Shown: positions 1 to 11,829, counted from the stretch's first letter. The stretch is DNA of 64,000 nucleotides from Synanceia verrucosa (GCA_029721515.1 CM056563.1:21600954-21664953); one strand, 5' to 3'. The notes: generated from the sequence alone by a model not told the origin. A program made the numbers and translations.

Positions 1-76
1 AAAATAGGTGCATATAGGCATATAGTGTGCCTGTCACTGTGGATGTCTCTTATTACGGCTCATACAGTATACTTTA

Positions 77-80
<4 letters not shown>

Positions 81-107
<27 letters not shown>
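81..107. repeat. (TG)n microsatellite
   Basis: A run of about 13 TG units lies in otherwise unique-looking sequence. No gene was seen from 1 to about 1300; the short ORFs there have no recognisable domains. Confidence 0.95.
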
Positions 108-369
108 TTAGAAGAAAGACTTGCAAATGATGGGTGTGTTTGATTTTAAACATCCTGGACAACATCAAACACCCTAAAACTCCATTACAGTTTCATGAGA
201 GAGATGTGTGATAAATAAACTCCCCTACATCTCACCTATGCATTATGCAGGTGTATTAAACTGTGTGATGCATCTGCACTGAGCAGTGCTTCCACAATAT
301 TTACATCCCCAAACTGTTGGAGTACAAAAACTAAGGATAAAGTTGAGAAAAGGCCTGAGAATTGGAGCC

Positions 370-370
<1 letters not shown>

Positions 371-407
<37 letters not shown>

Positions 408-408
408 G
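371..408. repeat. (ATT)n microsatellite
   Basis: About 12 tandem ATT/TTA units. Read on the - strand it produces a spurious poly-Asn peptide, which should not be taken as coding. Confidence 0.95.
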
Positions 409-1872
409 TGTTACCATCGTCAAACACTGACAGTTATTGCATGGGTTTGTAGCTTATTGTGTCTGCGGCCAATTTGGAAGTGATGGCAGGATAGCTAGCA
501 GTCCCTCGCTGTTTCCTCACATTACAAACAGATCTGGTAGAGAGCTCGCTGACTGTACTCTGCAGCTCGGCCATCTGCCGTCGTACAGAAAATACCCAGG
601 ACCCCAGAGATATTTACTGTAGAAGAACACTGCAGCAGAACAAGACAGCATGTTCTGACACAAAAAGACAGACTGGAGCTCAATGTGAACTTTTCAGATG
701 GTTGCTCAACAAACTCGAAGCTTGTGTTTTTACCACCACTATTCCCGTCCTCTGATGACAAAGATATGTTTCCAAAAATGGATATTTTGGACATTATTGT
801 CGGATCACGTGGACAACAAGTCAGCTTCACGGTCACATTCTGCAGGATCACAACCACGGTCTCATTCTTTCATCCATCCTGTTATGAAAGGGTCGCTCAC
901 ATTATAAATATGGCCGCCACACTAGTGCACCAGCAGACCTTTAGGCCTCCTTGACCTCTTCATCCAAACAGAATCTCATAAGAGCTGCTTCAGTGTACAT
1001 AAACAGACCTGTTGTGCCCTCTAGTGGCTGTTTGTTTTCCAGGATTTATTCTATGATGTTACACAAATAATAAGACTTCACATCACATGTGGCAGAGTGG
1101 ACAGACTGTTGGAGAGGACAAGTAGAAAATGTTCTGTCTGAAACCAAAGTGCTCTTGACCTTTACCCTTTGTCACCAAACTCTGGACGCTAGATGCCCCC
1201 ATGGTAATATATTAATGTTTTATTGTCATTATTACCATAAAAATAAAAGAATGACTGATTGACAAAAGACATCTCAAGCAACTTAACTGACAAAATTACT
1301 ATCGCACATACACTGATCAGCATAACATTATGAGCTCCTGCCTATTGTTGCAACGCTTCCCCTTTTTCTGCATCCTCAAACACAACAAACTGCTCTGCTC
1401 TGTAGTATCTGACTCCTTTCTATCTTCAGCAGCATTAACTTCTCTGCTCTGTTGGATCAGACCACCAGGACCAGCCTTCACCCCCTACCTGCATCAGTGA
1501 TCCTTATCCTCTCATGACCCTGTCTCTGATTTAAGTTTAAGTTTATTCATTTATATACAGTGCTTCATAAGACAGAAAGATAAAAAAAATAATACACACT
1601 CATAACACACATACTGTATGTACATAAACAAACAAGGAGACTACAAACCAGATAAAAATTCACAAGTCTGACTTGTGAATTTGATTTGACTTGAATAAAA
1701 ATGGTTTTTTAAGAATGTCTTAAAAGAGTCAACAGGTCACAGTGGGTGGATCTGAGGGGTCTGGAGGTGCTGTAAGGGGTGAGGAGCTCTGATGAGAAGG
1801 ATTTTACCCTGAAATAAACGGGGGGCCAGTGTAGTGATGCAAGAATAGGGGTGATGTGTTCACATTTTTTTG

Positions 1873-2808
1873 TTAACTCATTGAGTCCCATCTGTTTCAT
1901 TAAACAGAAAGTGTTTTTGACCTTGTTTCCATTCTTGTTTTATCAGAGGTAGAGTAGAGGCCACTTTCACCAAAATCACCACTTTGTGTCCAGATTCTAT
2001 TTTACTCTCTAATCTCAATCTAGCCTGGCCGTAGCTCTCCGTAATCTTCCGCTAAATCATCATTTCCCTTCATATTACGACTGGATTTGATCACCTTGGA
2101 CTCTTTTTCTCAGGATGATTTCCATCCTGGCCAATCAGCAAATGGTGGGGGGACGGGGGGAGGCGGGTGTTAACGATGACGTCGAATGCGCAGCATTTGC
2201 GTTGTAGTTTAGCTGGTTGTAGTTTGGCAATGGCAGCTGAGATGGAAGTGAAGGAAGCCATTCAGTCCATTCTGGCTAGGCTCCCAAATATTCAGCAATT
2301 GAAGTCGAAGCAAGAGGAATGTTTAACCAGTTTTACTGCTGGAAAATATGTCATGGCTTTACTCCACACGGGGTTCGGGAAAAGTCTTATTTTTAAGTTA
2401 GCTCCGTTAGTGGTGAAGTAGTTGGCTAGCCTGAATACTAGCGGTGCATTACATATGTCACGACCAAATGTTAGCGATTGGTTAAAATCAGATCCAGTCG
2501 ATTCAAACTTCAACAGAGTTCACGCCTCCCGTCTGAAATCAGATCTCAATGGAGGAATGCCAGACCCTCTGTACGACAGTACGAGTGTTTGGAAAAACCA
2601 GACTAGAGTAGAGGCCACTTTCTCTCTAATCTCGATCATCTCCACCTCCTGCTTTGATCTCTGTGGCGTATACCGTCTCTTCATGTCGCGACTACAAATA
2701 CCAGAAGCCTAAAAATGACTCACAGGCTGTGTGAGAGCGCCCTCTTGTGCCTAGCCAAAAAAAACACGTTGATGTAAATATACACATTTAAGGCACTCAA
2801 GGAGTTAA
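1873..2808 (+). mobile_element. TTAA-flanked MITE (family T), copy 1, interrupted
   Basis: It starts TTAACTCATTGAG at 1873 and ends with CACTCAAGGAGTTAA at 2808, giving inverted ends inside TTAA, as in piggyBac-type target duplications. Internal blocks ('cttgttttatcagaggtagag', 'ccactttcaccaaaatcacc', 'ctctctaatctc') recur in the copies at 27999, 31319 and 54905. The middle, about 2030-2595, is foreign to the family and carries the helicase fragment. Part of the family sequence (gtagaggccacttt then ctctctaatctc) is repeated after the insertion, so the junction has been rearranged. Confidence 0.7.
2167..2421 (+). pseudogene. RecQ-like helicase N-terminal fragment inside a repeat
   Basis: An 84-codon frame. 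The convincing part begins at the internal ATG at 2230 (MAAEMEVKEAIQ...) and runs through 'LKSKQEECL' to 'LHTGFGKSLIFKLAPLV', then stops. That order (a Q-motif-like segment, a spacer near 'GKYVMALL', then a Walker A/motif I of the TGxGKS type) is how the first RecA lobe of RecQ-family helicases starts. All later motifs (DExH, SAT, lobe 2, RQC) are absent. It sits wholly inside the sequence that interrupts the TTAA MITE, so it is best read as a captured host fragment or the start of a transposon-encoded helicase. Activity is not expected. Confidence 0.55.
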
Positions 2809-3079
2809 TAACCGAGCTGCAGCGTTTTGTACTAATTGTAAGTGGGAGATGGTAGCTTGAGAAATGCCTTGGTAGAGTGAGATACAGGAGTTCAGTCTGG
2901 GTTCACCATGGTCCTTCCTTGGACCACTTTTGATAGATCCTGACCACTGCAGACCAGGACCACCCCACCAGAGCTGCAGGTTTGGAGATGCTCTGACCCA
3001 GTGCTCTACTGTAGACATCACTGTTTGGTTCTTGTCAAACTCATTTGTCCATTTTTCCTGCATCTAACGTAAACTTTCA

Positions 3080-4020
3080 GGACAAAATATTATGTTTGAT
3101 CAATGTATGTTATAATAAAACATTCCGACAATATTGTCATACAGTTGGCTGATATTCACCAAGTTTCCCTATGCAGTGAACACCGGTCAAGGCAACAAGA
3201 TATTGTAAACACATTTTATGCTGCAGGATGTCATGCAAAGAGCAAAACGTGCACACACAGGTGTCAAGATGTACCTCATTATATCACAAACACAAATGTT
3301 CAATAAGACTGAAATTTCTTTAAAATTGCATTGGAGGTTATTCGTTTCTGAATGTATCAGTGAAGAAGACTGGAAATATGTCACAAAAGATGAAAACGAG
3401 CCCGACCCTGGCATATTCACAGTGATGCTGATCAATGTGCATCGTCCCTGAAAATAAAATACACTCCAGACATTATTCAACTGCGCTGCTGAGAGATTCT
3501 GTAATCCTCTAATATGACTGATAATCTGTAATTGCACATTTAACAGCAACTGAAGAAGAGAAGTGGGTGTGCAGGGTGCGTGGAGGGCCAGGTGTTTTCA
3601 GAGCGGTGCCATCTGGACTCAGCGTCAGCAGCTTAGGAGGCAGGTGTTACAGAACAGAGAAATTTATGCTCTCTGTAAGTGCCTCTGTCTGCTGCTGAGC
3701 CACTCTGACTCTGGCCTATATTTCACAGCTCAAAGGGAAGAAGATGCTCTTTTAATGCCATTTAAATTAGTTACTTCATTGATTCCTTCATAATTTGTGT
3801 CCTGCATAAGGGAAATATACAGGAGAGTGATGGCAACACTGACAGAATCATGACTACCCACCTTAAATATTAATCCTGTATATATTAAAGTATATATTTA
3901 AAAGTTCATTCAGTCTATTCAGACTTTATTTTATGTACTGAAGAACCTTTAAATACTGTAAACAGAGTGCTGTTGTGCAACCTTGTAATTGTTTGCTGTG
4001 CTTTGGTTTTCATGGTATAA
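3080..4020. other. No gene recognised
   Basis: AT-rich sequence with only short ORFs lacking domains. Nothing could be assigned. Confidence 0.6.
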
Positions 4021-4021
4021 T

Positions 4022-4507
4022 CAGGGATGTCATTAGGCCTATTTTTAAGTTTATTTAGAACAAATGCTGACAAATTCAATATAAAGTGGGCAGAATATGA
4101 GTTTAAATCAATAATCATACAACCTTGTATTAACAAAAAAAAAAATCACTTAAACGGCCATCTTGTCACTCTTCCACCAGGGAAAGATTCGCTTTAAAAA
4201 TCTACTGAGCAGCAGTGGCTAGCATGATATTCTTAAGTCCTCACTGAATAATTTGGTGTTTTGTTTTGTTTTTTTGTATTACAAAAAAAGTGCAGACAAT
4301 ATATATAGTTAGTCTGTAACTTTGTGTTTGCTGCTGCCTAACTGGAACAGGTCTCTCTTGTAAATGAGACCCTGGGTCTCAATGAGATTTTACCTGTATA
4401 AATAAAGGTTAATAAATAAAAAAAATAATAATATATATATGGATGTAAACAAATTAGCCTCATCTGGGGGCTAAGCCCCCCGTCCTTAAAACCTAGTTAA
4501 GCCCCTG
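4022..4507. mobile_element. hAT-like MITE (family H), copy 1
   Basis: The left end is CAGGGATGTCATTAGG and the right end reads CTAGTTAAGCCCCTG, its inverted counterpart. A GGGGGCTAAGCCCCCC hairpin lies near the right end. The flanking 8-mers are ggtataat and cttataat (6 of 8 match), consistent with an aged hAT 8-bp target duplication. A LINE-type 3' tail (about 4309-4430) is embedded in it. Related copies lie at 33586 and 36918. Confidence 0.75.
4309..4430 (+). mobile_element. Non-LTR retrotransposon 3' tail
   Basis: The sequence contains the 'caggtctctcttgtaaatgagac ... ctcaatgagattttacctg' block. It then ends in 'ataaataaaggttaataaataaa', an oligo-repeat tail typical of fish LINE 3' ends. 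Only the tail is present and the clade was not assigned. It lies within the hAT-like MITE at 4022. Confidence 0.55.
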
Positions 4508-5435
4508 CTTATAATAAAAACATAATGTAAATGTATAAATATGTTGTGTTATGGTCACTGAATGCTTTGGGATCCAGCTCTATTCTCTCTATTCTCTATT
4601 TCTCCTCAGCTCAGAGGCTTGCAGAGGAATCTTGCTGCCATCAACTGGTAAAAGCTGCAAAGACACCACTCAGCCCACAGCATTAAACCCACAAGCCCTC
4701 TGCTCTGATGAATTCACATTATAAGCCGTCAGTTTGCAGGAGATTTAGCCTGCACGCCATTTAAAACAATGTCGGGTCGATTTCACTGCATTACACTCAC
4801 TCATCTGACAGAAGAGTCCAAACTCAAACTCAAGAACCGACTTTAAGATCCATTTTTGCTAAATTGTCAAAAGATTGGATGATTGGACTTGGAAAATGGT
4901 GTCAAATTGTGATATTAGAATTATACGGCTTCATCTCACTTTTTAATAATGCTGCATTACACACATTTTCATGAATGCTGAATATTACTTTAGGCTTTTT
5001 TCCAAAGAGTCTTTTTGGGGGTTTAATATTTAAAAAGACAGAAAGCACATTTCACTATCTGGCTTTCCAAATCTTCAATGATCAGTTTATCAGAGCTTCT
5101 GTCATCCCACTGAAGAGAACCTTATATTTCCAGGATTATAAGAATGAATTTATTATGACTCCTATTAAGTCTAAATCAACCCTCAACTGGTGTGCGTATC
5201 TCAGATAACCTATTATATTATTGATCCCCTGAAGGGAAATTCACATTTCAGTGGTCTGAAGAGGTATGTAACAGATAAAAATGTTTCAAATTGTATTTTG
5301 AGAGAATTTCATACACCTGACAGACACAGGAATTAGCAGAAATCTGTGCAAAAGTGCATCTCGATAGGCCTCATTGAGGTACTTTTTCATCTGATATAAT
5401 TTTTCATTTCTTAATACCAATTTTTTTTCTCAAAA

Positions 5436-5530
5436 AGAAGTCATGATTTGGGCTGATTGTAAATCCAGAATGACTTCTGCACATTAAATAAATTTAAATA
5501 AAAAATAAAATTTAAAAAAATCTGAGTAAC
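5436..5530. repeat. Dispersed repeat shared with 29738-29845
   Basis: The order 'tttgggctgattgtaaatccagaatgacttctgcacattaaa...aataaaa...atctg...taacttcgatagcc' matches the segment near 29738-29845, which ends 'aactttgacagccct'. The family is unknown. Confidence 0.5.
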
Positions 5531-5546
5531 TTCGATAGCCTTTATT

Positions 5547-5600
<54 letters not shown>
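5547..5600. repeat. (TG)n(TA)n compound microsatellite
   Basis: About 9 TG units are followed by about 16 TA units. Confidence 0.95.
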
Positions 5601-5604
<4 letters not shown>

Positions 5605-5630
5605 CTGCATATATGCCCACCCCCACCACT

Positions 5631-7850
5631 CGCTATCCTTTGCATGAACTAACGACCCCTGACAAAGTGGCATTTCATGCATATTTCATGGAAGTTTGTG
5701 TAAAATGAGCAAATAAAAGTCAGTTTTCCTATTATTTTTAGGAACTTTGAACACTGATCTATGTGTTTTATTTGTTTGAATGGTCAACAATCATAATAGG
5801 CTTCTTTTTTGACACATGAGCATTGTTTGATTATCTCTTTGTTTATGTTTAACAGAATATGAAACAGTAAAATATTAGTTTTCTGTAATCCAGGAAATAT
5901 GGTGCAGTGATGAAAGTGTTGTTTGTAAAGTCCAAGATTCAACATTCAACAAGTCCACATTATTAAGTAACTTATATTTCCTGAATAACTTTCCCAGTTC
6001 CACCAAATGTTGAGCTGCTAGGGATCAAAAAGACTCATGCACTGATATCATGGGAGAGACTCTAGCAGAGGCAGCATGCAGGCGCTGGAGGAGTGAAGTA
6101 GTAAGTATCTCACAAAGTTTAACAAAAAAAAAGTTCCCACAGCAGCTAACTGTCTAACGTAGAGCACTGCAGACATCTGGTATCTAAACAGGGATCAGGG
6201 CATTAAGACTTAGAGAGGAGGTTTTCTGGAGGTCAAATACTTTCCTCAAGAATATTAGCTTTACTGTGGTGAGCAGATCATATCAGACAGATTTAAAACA
6301 GAGATAAAACAAAGCCAAACACAGTTGTGTCTTCCACTGTAGGTACAGCATGTAAAGTGTCTCCCACAAGACAACGATAATGAGAGAAAAAGAGTAACTG
6401 CAGAGTTCAACGAGCAAATTTACCTCCTAAAACATGAATAAAGCAGCAGGAGCCCATGAGTAAACCTGCAGCGGCCCTCTGGCCCCCTATCCAACAGCCA
6501 ACTCAGCAGTTAAACTAGTGTCTTACTGCCCACTCAGGTCAAACTGAGACCCTCAGGGCTTCACACACCTCGTCTCGGGCCCCAGAGCTTCACCACTCAC
6601 CCCATAGCAGCACTCACTCACACCATTAGGGGCTCCTGGCTTTCCATCAATTTTTAGGAAAAGCCTAAAGTTGTGTAACATATTTATTTTGAAATGTGTT
6701 TTTGGGGAATCTCAGAAGTTTCCTAATGGCTCTACATCTCCTCCAGCTCAGCAGTGGTGCAGGCAGAAGCACAGTGTGGGTGGGCACAGAGAAAACCAGG
6801 TGGAAACTGAAAGGCATGCACCATCGCACCACTATGACTGTTTACATTTGCAGACACAGCCTGGTGGTGTGTAGTATGTTATAGCATGTATTTTTATGCA
6901 CATAAATCTTCTTTCTTTACCCATATTCAGCTTTATTTAACTTATTTTTTGCATTTTTTCCATATGTCACAGTCCTGGACTGGTAATCTATGTGGAGGCC
7001 CACTCTTGCTGTACCAGCAAGCTGATTCATACACAGCCTGGCACACACAACAAACAACAGCTATAGCCAATAAACAATAATAATACTGAAAAAGCCCATC
7101 AGTGCAAAACAGTAGATGAGCTTACCTTTGATGGTACTGACAGCTGAGAAGAAACTTCTACTAGCAGGTCTGCAGCTGCTCCTCTGCAGGATGAACAGGG
7201 GTCACATTCAGGTAATTCCTCAAGCTCCTGCACAGGTGTTTCACTTTAAAAAGTGACCGTGCTATCTGGTGACTTTTAGCCGAATGCATCCGTGTGCTTG
7301 TTGCAATTTATAAGCTGGTAACTTAACCTGGTTGGCGTAGATAATAAAAATAGGGGAGTTTATGGTCTCTGATGCTGTTTTCAGCCGATGGCATCACTGC
7401 GACCAAAAATACTGAATGAAAGAGGAGCTGGCAATTAACCATTTGTAAATTGCACTGTCACTCACCGTTATGGGCCTAAATAAGAATAACAATATATTGT
7501 AGATACAGTATATATATGCAGATTTTGACCTAACTTGATGTGGTGCAGTTCCCCATTTAGACCACCAGAGAGAGGCAAACATTGTTTCGTTTTTTCTTTT
7601 TCTTTTTTCTTTTTATAAAAACAAAAAACACACAGTTGGATTTTTCAATCTGTGCGTGATGTATAATTTTACTTCAAATATATTTTTTTATCAAAATATA
7701 ACGAAACAGGAGAGGAGGACAGGGATAGAGAGGTGTTGGGGACAAAATTGTCAAAAATAAAAGCCAAATATTAAAGTATGTGCTCATTTTAAAATAACAA
7801 AAGCAAATGCCTACTGTCCAACAATTGAAAAGTCTGGATCTTTCCAGACT
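5631..7850. other. No gene recognised upstream of zfand2
   Basis: Only short ORFs without domains are present, and no repeat was identified with confidence. Confidence 0.6.
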
Positions 7851-7894
7851 TCGCCTGACATTTCTGCTGATCTCACCTGAGGTGACGAGGTTTT

Positions 7895-7985
7895 CCTTAC
7901 GTCACGGAACGTCACTCTTTTGGGAGGAGCTTGCATGACGCATCAATACTTGACGAAAACAGACTCAGCGGTAAACAGGCAGTGG
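7895..7985 (+). promoter_or_regulatory. zfand2a: Putative zfand2 promoter
   Basis: Two ACGTCA half-sites (7899-7904 and 7909-7914), only 4 bases apart, are followed by TGACG at 7936 and 7951. This cluster of CREB/ATF-type sites lies just upstream of the first exon, whose splice donor is at 8112. Mammalian ZFAND2A is arsenite- and heat-inducible, so ATF-type control is plausible. I did not find a clean heat-shock element. The transcription start is not determined. Confidence 0.5.
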
Positions 7986-8111
7986 TGCTCAGGGATCGGT
8001 GGGAAAGCTGCCGTGGAAAAGAGACGAGAACATCGAAATAAACTAGGATTGCTCAAATAACAACGTTGCCTTCTATTGAAGCACAACCGACCGTGAAGAA
8101 AACGGGATTTG
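7980..8111 (+). other. zfand2a: zfand2 non-coding first exon (5'UTR)
   Basis: The sequence ends in a consensus donor (GATTTG|GTGAGT at 8112), and the next acceptor is TCCTTCAG at 8787. There is no translation start in frame with the gene. The 5' edge is a guess. Confidence 0.55.
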
Positions 8112-8833
8112 GTGAGTGAAAAATTAAAGCAGAGCTGAGATTAACGGTAGCTAATATTAGCTTAGTTAGCAAAAAAGTAGTTTGATAAACGTTTAAAATA
8201 AACTAAATAAAATATTAGTTAAAGGTGTTTACTGTGTTTACTTATTGTGGGGGTTCATCTAGAGAAAGTGAGGCATTATATTTGTCTCCATCGATGCGTT
8301 TAAGACTAGATAACATGATGATTTATTGCTCAACACACAAGCAATACGTTAGCATGTATGTGGCTAATCATCAAATGTTCCTGATGGTCATTTGAAAACA
8401 TCCTATTTACATAACGTGGTTGAGGTCATTTCTGTTTGCTGTTAAGCTTGTAAGGATCGTAGCAGAGCTAATTTTAGCTGGAGCTAGTTAGGTAACTATC
8501 CTGATCGTTTAACTTAGCCTGGCCTGGCTAGCTAGCAAATTAGCAACCTCGTTGTAAGAAATCTCGTGACCTTTATTTTTGTGGACCAAGACGTCCTCTT
8601 AAAGCCAAAACCAGCATCACATATAAAGTCATGTATAAATTGTGTTGCTAACGTTATTTGACGAGTCATCTTGACACGACACTAGCTATAACATAGCAAT
8701 GACATAGCTGATTCTATAGCTAACGGTCGCTAGCTTGCACTGAGACACACTGAAACACTGAACACTTTCCTTTCCTTTCTCCTTCAGGTCGTTTAGATTT
8801 CACTACTGTCGTGTGTTTTAGTATTTCTCTGTG

Positions 8834-11562
8834 ATGGAGTTTCCAGATTTGGGAGAACATTGCTCTGAGAAGACCTGCAAACGTTTAGGTGAGTGCAGTT
8901 TGAGAAATATGACGTCATTATTCTGCTTGTTTCTTCTGCAAGGTCTGATTTTTAATATATAATTCAAAATCTGTTTGTTTTTTTTTGTCATTGCAGATTT
9001 CCTTCCTATGAGATGTGATGCCTGTCAAGAGATTTTCTGCAAAGACCATATCACCTATGCACACCACAATTGTATGTCGTCCTACAAAAAGGTAATTTGA
9101 CTGTTTGCAGCTCAGTGCAACTTCTGTACAAGTATATTTATGTCCAATTAAGTTACACTTTAATCAGCTTAATTGCTGTAAACTACGTCTTTATTTATCT
9201 AGCGCTAACATTTGAAAATTCCTCATTGAACCCATTGCAAACTGACATATCTTGTTTCTCTTTCCTGGTTTTGCATTACTTTATACCATTAAAGGTCAGA
9301 AGTACAGCAGTGATGATGGTACTTGAGGATCTGTAATCCTGTTTGTTTAATGTATTTTTTGTAGGACATTCAGGTCCCAGTATGTCCTCTGTGCAACATC
9401 CCCATTCCTATAAAGAGGGGCGAGATGCCCGACATTAAAGTCGGTGAACACATTGATCGTGATTGCAAATCGGATCCCGCACAGAGGAAGCGAAAGGTTA
9501 ATATATATACATATATATAAAAAAAAAAACTTTTAAGACATTTTACCTTACAATGAGTTCATCTAAAATCAATGAGTTTTTTTTTTTGTTTTTTTTTATT
9601 TCAGATTTTTACAAACAAATGTTCTAAAGGAGGCTGTAAGCAGAAGGAAATGATGCGACTGACTTGTGACCAGTGTCATTTAAATTACTGTCTTAAACAT
9701 CGACACCCACTCGACCATGATTGTAAGACTGATGGGAAACCTATGTCCAAGTCAGGGTGGGTAGAGTCGCATTACATCTTTCCATAATGCTGTCCATTCT
9801 AGTGACTAGTGACCAGTTTACTTTTTATGTGTTGTTGCAGACATTCTGCTCTAATGAGGGCCCAAGGTGCCTCTTCCTCCTCCTCCACCTCTGGTTCAAG
9901 TTCCTCTGCTTCTGGAAACTCTAGATCTCTTTCTAATGGCGTCAGTGCAAGCAACAGAGGCCACAGCACTGGGTAAACACTTCCACTTTACCACACTGTA
10001 TTTATTTTAACCGTGTCAGAGAACGTGGTCACTCATGTCTTAAATAGACACCTAAAATAAAATTACTTTATTTTTCTTTTTTTCTCAGCACCAGCCAGCG
10101 GATTCCTACTTCCGTTTCAGCACAGAATGTAATCCCACCATCAGCGTCATTTCAGGCCGGCATGGTATGCGCATTATTGTGTATTTATCCACCAAATAAT
10201 TCCAAAATGGGTAGAAAAATGTGAACATGTGTGTGCTGCTGTGCTGGTTCATTACAGACAGAGGAGCAAGCTTTACAAAGGGCTCTGGAGATGTCTCTGG
10301 CTGAATCTAGGCAGACAGTTCAGCCGAACCTCACGTGAGTAAATGTCATCAAACCCAAGACGCATTATAAGCTCATGAATGCATAAAGTGAAAATACAAC
10401 ATTACAAGCACGAGCAAAGAGATTGCTGCTAGAACTTTAATTTCCTGTCTAAAAGGATCAATAAAGTTTTATCTAATCTCTAATCTGATTAAGGTTTTTA
10501 AATAGAAGATCTTGAGAAGATGCTTTCAAATTCACTTTCAGTATAGTCAAACAGCTTTTTTTCTATATATACTGTGAGTTTAACTGGTAGTCACTCACAA
10601 GAAACGTGGAAAGATGTTGTATTCATGATGGTATCATCAATAAAATGGAACCGGGCTGCTTTTGGGAATACTTTGCCTGGCATTGTCAGGGTTCCCACAC
10701 ATCCTGGAAAACCTGGAATATGATTGACCATTTTTCCAGTCATAGCAAACATGGAAAATGAGAGAAAAAAGGTTAAATGTTCTGGAAATGGTTAAGTTAT
10801 CCTGGAAAATTTATGCTCCCCATGCCTTGTTAGCAAATGCTTTTCAACTGTTTTCATACATCATTTTTCAGGATAACAACTGTTTCTAGGACATCTGACC
10901 TTTTTTCATTTTCCATGACTGGAAAATTGGTCAATCATTTTCCAGGACGCTTGGTAACCCTGATTGTTTTGTACTTACCTACTTGTTTATAAGGTTTTGT
11001 GATACAAGCTAAAGAACAAAGCACAGCGAATGAATGTTAGAGCTATGTTTAGCAGACAATGGTTGTTTCCAAGACAAAACAGATAATCAAAGTTGCAGGA
11101 AGTGGTTGGATATTGACACCTATTTACCACCATCCTTGTCAATGTACAGTACACAATCATGCACATCCTCATCAGTTGCAGAAATAATTCTAGGGAGGCA
11201 GCACTATAAATAAATCCAGATAGGTGGTTTTTCACTGGGGCTCTGTTGGTTTGTACCTCAGTCCTCAGGAGCAGGAGGATCTGGCTCTCGCTCAGGCTCT
11301 CGCTGCCAGTGAAGAAGAGTACCGTCGTCAGCAGCAGAGACAACAGGTACCCGGAAAGCTTAGGCATCAGTAGCATGCTTACAGGACTGCATGTAGGTAC
11401 ACTGTTGTCATGGCAATCCATCCTCTTTTAATGCTCTTAACTGACATAAGAAAAACTAATTAGTTTTTTTTTGTAGCATATGAAGTATGGTGATATTTGT
11501 CTAACTATATTTTCTTTGTTTAGGGGAGAGAGTCCAAACAGTCCAACTGCAGCCTCTCTTAA
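8834..11562 (+). CDS. zfand2a: AN1-type zinc finger protein 2 (AIRAP/AIRAPL family)
   Basis: Nine coding exons: 8834-8888, 8997-9091, 9365-9496, 9605-9756, 9841-9972, 10089-10164, 10258-10334, 11262-11346 and 11524-11562. All junctions are GT/AG and in phase, giving 280 residues. The protein starts MEFPDLGEHCSEKTC. AN1 finger 1 uses C10, C15, C25, C28, C33, H36, H42 and C44. Finger 2 uses C100, C105, C115, C118, C123, H126, H132 and C134. A Ser-rich linker (about 150-190) precedes two ubiquitin-interacting motifs (about 215-233, ALEMS core; about 243-260, ALAAS core) and a terminal CSLS CaaX box. Family members bridge ubiquitinated clients, p97/VCP and the proteasome, at the ER when prenylated, under arsenite or proteotoxic stress. 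Mammalian ZFAND2A lacks the UIMs and CaaX and ZFAND2B has them. The N-terminus (SEKTCK, FCKDH, PIPIKRGEMPD) is 2A-like, so the a/b assignment is uncertain. Confidence 0.95.
10687..10962. mobile_element. hAT-like MITE in a zfand2 intron
   Basis: It begins CAGGGTTCCCACACATCCTGG and ends CCAGGACGCTTGGTAACCCTG, imperfect inverted ends. Internally 'ttttccagtcat' and 'catgactggaaaa' are mirrored. Flanks resemble each other only loosely (ggcattgt and attgtttt), so the target duplication is not secure. It lies in the intron before the second UIM exon. Confidence 0.7.
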
Positions 11563-11815
11563 TCTCAGACCACCACTTTGACTTCAAGCTGTGTTCATGA
11601 TCGACTAGAACCTGCACATCTGGGCTATTTCTATCCGGGATCAATGATTGTTAAAAAAACGAAATCCTCTTGGAAGTTGCTGATATATTACCGCCTTCTA
11701 TGATATAAGCACATACTTTCCCAGCAGGATCTGTCATTTTTACTAATGCTTTGCTCTGTATATATTTTCTATGCTGATCATGTTCGAACCATTATATTAC
11801 CATATATGAATATTA

Positions 11816-11821
11816 AATAAA
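11816..11821 (+). terminator. zfand2a: zfand2 poly(A) signal
   Basis: AATAAA lies 254 bases after the stop codon and is the first canonical hexamer in the 3'UTR. Confidence 0.7.
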
Positions 11822-11829
11822 TTATTTCA

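Larger units (their letters stand above)
1312..3076. mobile_element. Decayed Tc1-like non-autonomous element split by later insertions
   Basis: The left part (about 1312-1530) begins with ACTGATCAGCATAACATTAT, a Tc1-like inverted-repeat start common in fish repeats. The right part (about 2885-3076) has the matching internal arm of that repeat type: the 'tccttggaccacttttgatag', 'gagctgcag...gagatgctctgaccca' and 'tttttcctgc' blocks. Between them sit an unclassified dispersed repeat (about 1535-1872 and 2809-2885), then a TTAA-flanked MITE (1873-2808), then a further insertion (about 2030-2595). The far right inverted repeat was not found, so the right edge is approximate. Family identity rests on remembered fish repeats, not on a search. 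Confidence 0.6.

Noticed and set aside
522..857. 111-codon minus-strand frame and overlapping plus frames near 500-950
   Set aside because: No recognisable domain, overlapping frames on both strands, and no splice signals.
2797..3063. Minus-strand frame containing HLQLVQNAAARLLT, like the end of a LINE reverse transcriptase domain
   Set aside because: Only about 15 residues match, and the frame crosses a TTAA MITE end, a dispersed repeat and a Tc1-like arm. The match may be coincidental or a very short relic.
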